A stretch of 64,000 nt of DNA from positions 46,137,433 to 46,201,432 of the forward strand of contig NC_091931.1 in the NCBI RefSeq assembly GCF_041260155.1, read 5' to 3'. The notes beneath the pieces are model-generated. The model made no database searches and had not been told where the DNA came from. It saw nothing but the letters and a program-made list of their open reading frames with translations. The position numbers and the translations under genes were made by a program. Below are positions 60,721 through 64,000 of this stretch, in pieces. The stretch is from Ptychodera flava (Eukaryota > Hemichordata > Enteropneusta > Ptychoderidae). Positions within the stretch are counted from its first letter, which is position 1. Every line of letters starts with the position of its first letter.

Positions 60721-61600
60721 TGAACAATCGCTACTATCAAATTAACATGTGGGATAAATAACTCCAACACATAACCGGTTCTTTCCCGGGGACCCAGATC
60801 ACATGACCAGGGTCAAAGCACTATCGATTCACCGGTGTCTCGCCATGTTTCTCCATATCATTAAACCACATTGATCGAATCAATATACCGCATCACTATC
60901 AAAGGTAGAAAACGATGTGTAAAGTTGCTCTCATTTTCCTATATATAGAAACAGACTTCAAGATACATAAAACAATTTATAAATTCTACAATTCTGAGAA
61001 AAAAATATACTAAAGAACTGTAGTTGTAGTTAACATAAAATTATTCTCGTTTGTAGAGGCCATCTAATCTGTGGTGAATGTATAATGCCCACTGTAACAA
61101 GTACTAGAAAACGGCATTCATAGGTGAAATTTTTAGACGAAGTTTCGCCAAGGGTCTATTGAAAAGTGTACCATTTCCAGTAAAATAGCTCTGTGAAGTT
61201 AAAAATTGGTATACACAATCAATTGTTACTGAAAAAGACACTGCTGAAATTTGATCGGTGTTCAAGACCCGGAAGACCATTTACTAGCCCCGTTTCTCCT
61301 TCATAGACAGACCCAAATCGTGTTATGCAACAGAAACTACTCAGTATACACATCGACAATCTTTTGAAGGTAGGTTTATTTTTACATGACAAACTGTTTA
61401 TATCAGAAACAAATTCCTAAAAAACACATATTACCTATAACATTCACTCAGGTCCGCGGTATAGCGTGAATGTAGGCATGTTTAGGCGACCCATGCTTGT
61501 GTGACCCCTGCGTACTACTGCGACCTTTGTTTTGAAATGAAAACGAGGCTATTTTTCTGAGGGCGCTGTTCAAATTACACCCCCAGCATTTAGTCTGCAA

Positions 61601-62439
61601 GCATCAAATGTGGTACTTCATATAGGAAGGTCTGCCTCTAGAGGGCGGGCATCATGAATAGTGTTTGTTAGTTATTTCCTCCACATAAACTTCTGATTGT
61701 ACTGTAAACATTGAACATGGCCGACGTCCGACTTTCCTGTCTAAAACTTTCACTCATTTTCGTTCATATGACTCTGAAACTCCAGGAAACGATTGGGAAG
61801 AAAGAGTTATCTTGAAATATTGAGGTACTCGCCGATATTTTGCAAAATTTAATGAGAAAAAATGCAAGGAAAATGCCGACGGGCTCACACAATGACCGTC
61901 AGACTCAGAGGCATATGATCATCTGCAGATTATGCAACAGGCCCATATCACGTGAGGCCATGAGGGGATATCCACGCAACCCAGTACCAAACACTAGTGC
62001 ACACAGAGTGAGCAAACACAAAGTGAGTACCCCTAACGTCAGCTCAGTAGTCTGTAATAGATCGTAGTCAACTAAGAACCTTGAAGAAAGGCTTAACACT
62101 ATGCCTCTAAGTCCCTTTTGATTTTTGTCACAGCTCAAAATCGTTCTCCTGCACCTCAACCTGAACCATGAACACCCCCACCAGTTTATGATATGACCCA
62201 TCACAATGGCATGACGTCAACGGATCTTGACAGACGGAAGTATTGACAGACGGAAGTAGTTGACACCAGCATACTGGTTTTTCAACTCTAATACCTTCTC
62301 TGTCTATAAATAGACACGAGAAGGTAATAAAACACAATCTTAAGAGATCATATCGTGCCTTGTCTTCTTTTTGATAAATATTACACATAACTAGGTTTGA
62401 AAAAGCTGCATGAAGTAATTCGTTACGCTTAGTGCCACC
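61601..62439. other. No gene recognised
   Basis: 61750-61920 resembles 56225-56420. A 16-bp unit, TTGACAGACGGAAGTA, is repeated in tandem near 62226-62257. Confidence 0.4.
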
Positions 62440-62885
62440 GCGTGGAATGTTCAACAAGGCATATGGGCAGAGAGCTTTCTCTGTCTGCGCACCTTCTCTA
62501 TGGAACTCATTGCCTCCTGATATTCGTAATGCCAGCTCCGTTGACTGTTTTAAGCGCGTTTTAAAGACTCACCTTTTTGCAAAGCACTATTACTAATGTT
62601 TTGGAAGGTCACCATTTTACCGGAACCGCTGATGCTTGATTTATTTTACGTTTTCTGCTACTTACTCTGTATAATTTTAATAATGTTTTTTGTATTTTGA
62701 CTGTTTTTTACTCTGCAGAAATTTTCATCATTTTTAACCATTTATGGTTTTAGCCTATTTTGATTGTTTTAACATTTTAGTTTGTCATGCTTTGCTGGTG
62801 TTTTATCAATTTTAAATGTGTAAAGCGCACTGAGACGTATGTGTAGTGCGCTTTAAAGAAATAAATATTATTATTATTATTATCA
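62440..62885 (+). pseudogene. 5'-truncated LINE 3' end with hairpin and (ATT)n tail
   Basis: It reads AYGQRAFSVCAPSLWNSLPP, then NASSVDCFKRVLKTHLFAKH and a stop near 62592. The 3' UTR ends with the perfect hairpin AGCGCACT...AGTGCGCT (about 62824-62852), AAATAAATATTATTATTATT and a TSD-less flank. Hairpin plus trinucleotide tail is the recognition region used by L2/CR1-like reverse transcriptases. Confidence 0.85.
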
Positions 62886-64000
62886 TTACAGAACATGGTA
62901 TTTTGTACAAAAGTTTGAGATCACCCCATGTACATTAATCTTTCAAAAGCCAGTCTTTACTGTGTGGTTCACAGGAGTCTAATTCAAAAGCATTCAGCGA
63001 CTCATAAAAGTCATCTTTACAGTCTGTCTTGAAAGCTCCATCGAAATTCGAGACAAGATGACAAAATCTCTTGATATTTTAACAAGGAAAATAGTCGTAC
63101 AAAGATACATGAAGTTGATACTATGGTAAATATCACTCAGAGAATAAATGCACCACAGACAGCATTTCAGCATGTCATCGCCCATCTAACTCTCAGTACC
63201 ATTGCCCAAAACATCCTGGAAGGCCGAAATCAAAAAGTTTGACATGAACTGCACAACTGGTTGCTTAATTTTTTGTGGGTGAAAAAACCTTTAATAGCGG
63301 CCAGTAAAATATTGACAAAATCCTTTTTTTAGAATACAATGTACTGTAAAAAACCAGCCGGCAGTTCAACAATGTTCAACATACTACACAATGAGCTGAG
63401 CCATACATACAAAATCACTACCAAAGTTCCCTCCAACCAGCTAAATTACAGAAACATGAAGTGGACAATGGAGTATATTATGGTTCATCCCGGTATCAGA
63501 TCAACATTGGTGGCTTAAATTTTATTACCAACTGTGTTTGTTTAGATCTCATCTTGCCACTCCAGATAGGACAACAGAGTTTGGCTTAGGAAGTTCCCTT
63601 GGTATGTTGGTATATGGCTAGCAAAATAGGTGGGTAATTACCAACTTGCCGCACCGAAGAATGATGGCTTCAACTGTAAAACTGACATAAGGTTCCTTTG
63701 GATGATCCCAATTCGGTTTGTTTAAATTATGATGATATTGGCAAGAGTATTTTTTAAAAATACCGTCAAGGACAGTGTGCTCACATTCGGTTTGAATTGG
63801 TCCATTCGAGAAATATTTAAACCAGGAAAAACAAGAATGACAAAAGCAAATAAGGTCTCCAACTTTGGTACTGGAGGTCATCTTTAGGAACATGCATATC
63901 AACTTCTATAGCAACGGGACAAGCAGATCCTAAATACATAAGCAAATGTCAACAACAAAAAATATACAGAGAAGGTTTGCTAAAAAGAAAAGGTGGGAGT
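62886..64000. other. No gene; dispersed repeats at 63480-63690 and 63720-63925
   Basis: 63480-63690 is the inverted partner of 57480-57760, and 63720-63925 of 33905-34120. The last 40 bp resemble the inverse of 41130-41170 (CTCCCACCTTTTCTTTTT). Confidence 0.6.

Larger units (their letters stand above)
59149..61597 (+). mobile_element. TIR element carrying a Penelope-like RT fragment, copy 2
   Basis: Same organisation as copy 1 (42166-44515): left end CAGTCTGAACGCTAGGGGTG, donor AGAAG/GTAAGTGAC at about 59342, T-tract acceptor near 59817. It is flanked by CAA (59146-59148, 61598-61600), a different 3-bp duplication that shows independent insertion. The right end has one change (CAGACTAAATGCTGGGGG inverted). 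It is longer than copy 1 chiefly because of an 88-bp insertion plus its 9-bp duplication. Confidence 0.8.

Overview
The window is animal nuclear DNA: AT-rich, intron-bearing and mostly made of mobile elements. Repeat types common in marine invertebrate deuterostomes (dispersed GGCCTA-rich runs, pearl/HINE-like elements, tRNA SINEs with an L2-like tail, Harbinger-, Merlin- and Penelope-related remnants), together with an NKRF-type gene, suggest a hemichordate, echinoderm or cephalochordate. I cannot fix the species. No bacterial, viral, rRNA or CRISPR features were seen.

Genes: one host gene is well supported. An exon at 25735-25916 encodes the first half of an XRN2-binding (XTBD) domain. It can splice in frame to either of two tandem downstream exons, each encoding an alternative second half of that domain. 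Acceptor 34920 gives a 546-residue NKRF-like protein (XTBD, two dsRBD-like segments, G-patch, R3H). Acceptor 34764 gives an 85-residue XTBD-only protein resembling CDKN2AIPNL. The gene runs convergently with a minus-strand gene, of which only the last coding exon is seen (39679-39849; basic, then a C-terminal membrane anchor). Weaker candidates are a minus-strand first exon for a type II membrane protein (1838-1984) and a two-exon mini-gene (13077-16246).

Layout: 0-5 kb holds foldbacks and a Harbinger-like element with a nested TA-flanked element. 5.2-9.6 kb is a LINE with two intact ORFs. 10.6-12.7 kb has two TIR elements, one carrying a LINE fragment. 13.8-23.3 kb has an inverted pair of Harbinger-like elements around a decayed Merlin transposase and large foldbacks. 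24.2-25.4 kb is a run of four foldbacks just upstream of the NKRF-like gene. 25.7-37 kb is that gene, with a repeat-filled 9-kb intron.

40.7-53.6 kb is a set of pearl/HINE-like (Helentron-derived) modules: left flank, tandem core monomers, ACGG or ATAC microsatellite, terminal hairpin. They are nested several levels deep, and empty-site copies in this same window allow several insertions to be dated relative to each other and delimited to the base. Two copies of a TIR element carrying a Penelope-like reverse transcriptase fragment lie at 42.2-44.5 and 59.1-61.6 kb. A 1,056-bp insertion at 48955-50010 has 124-bp tRNA-like terminal direct repeats and may be an undescribed composite retroelement.
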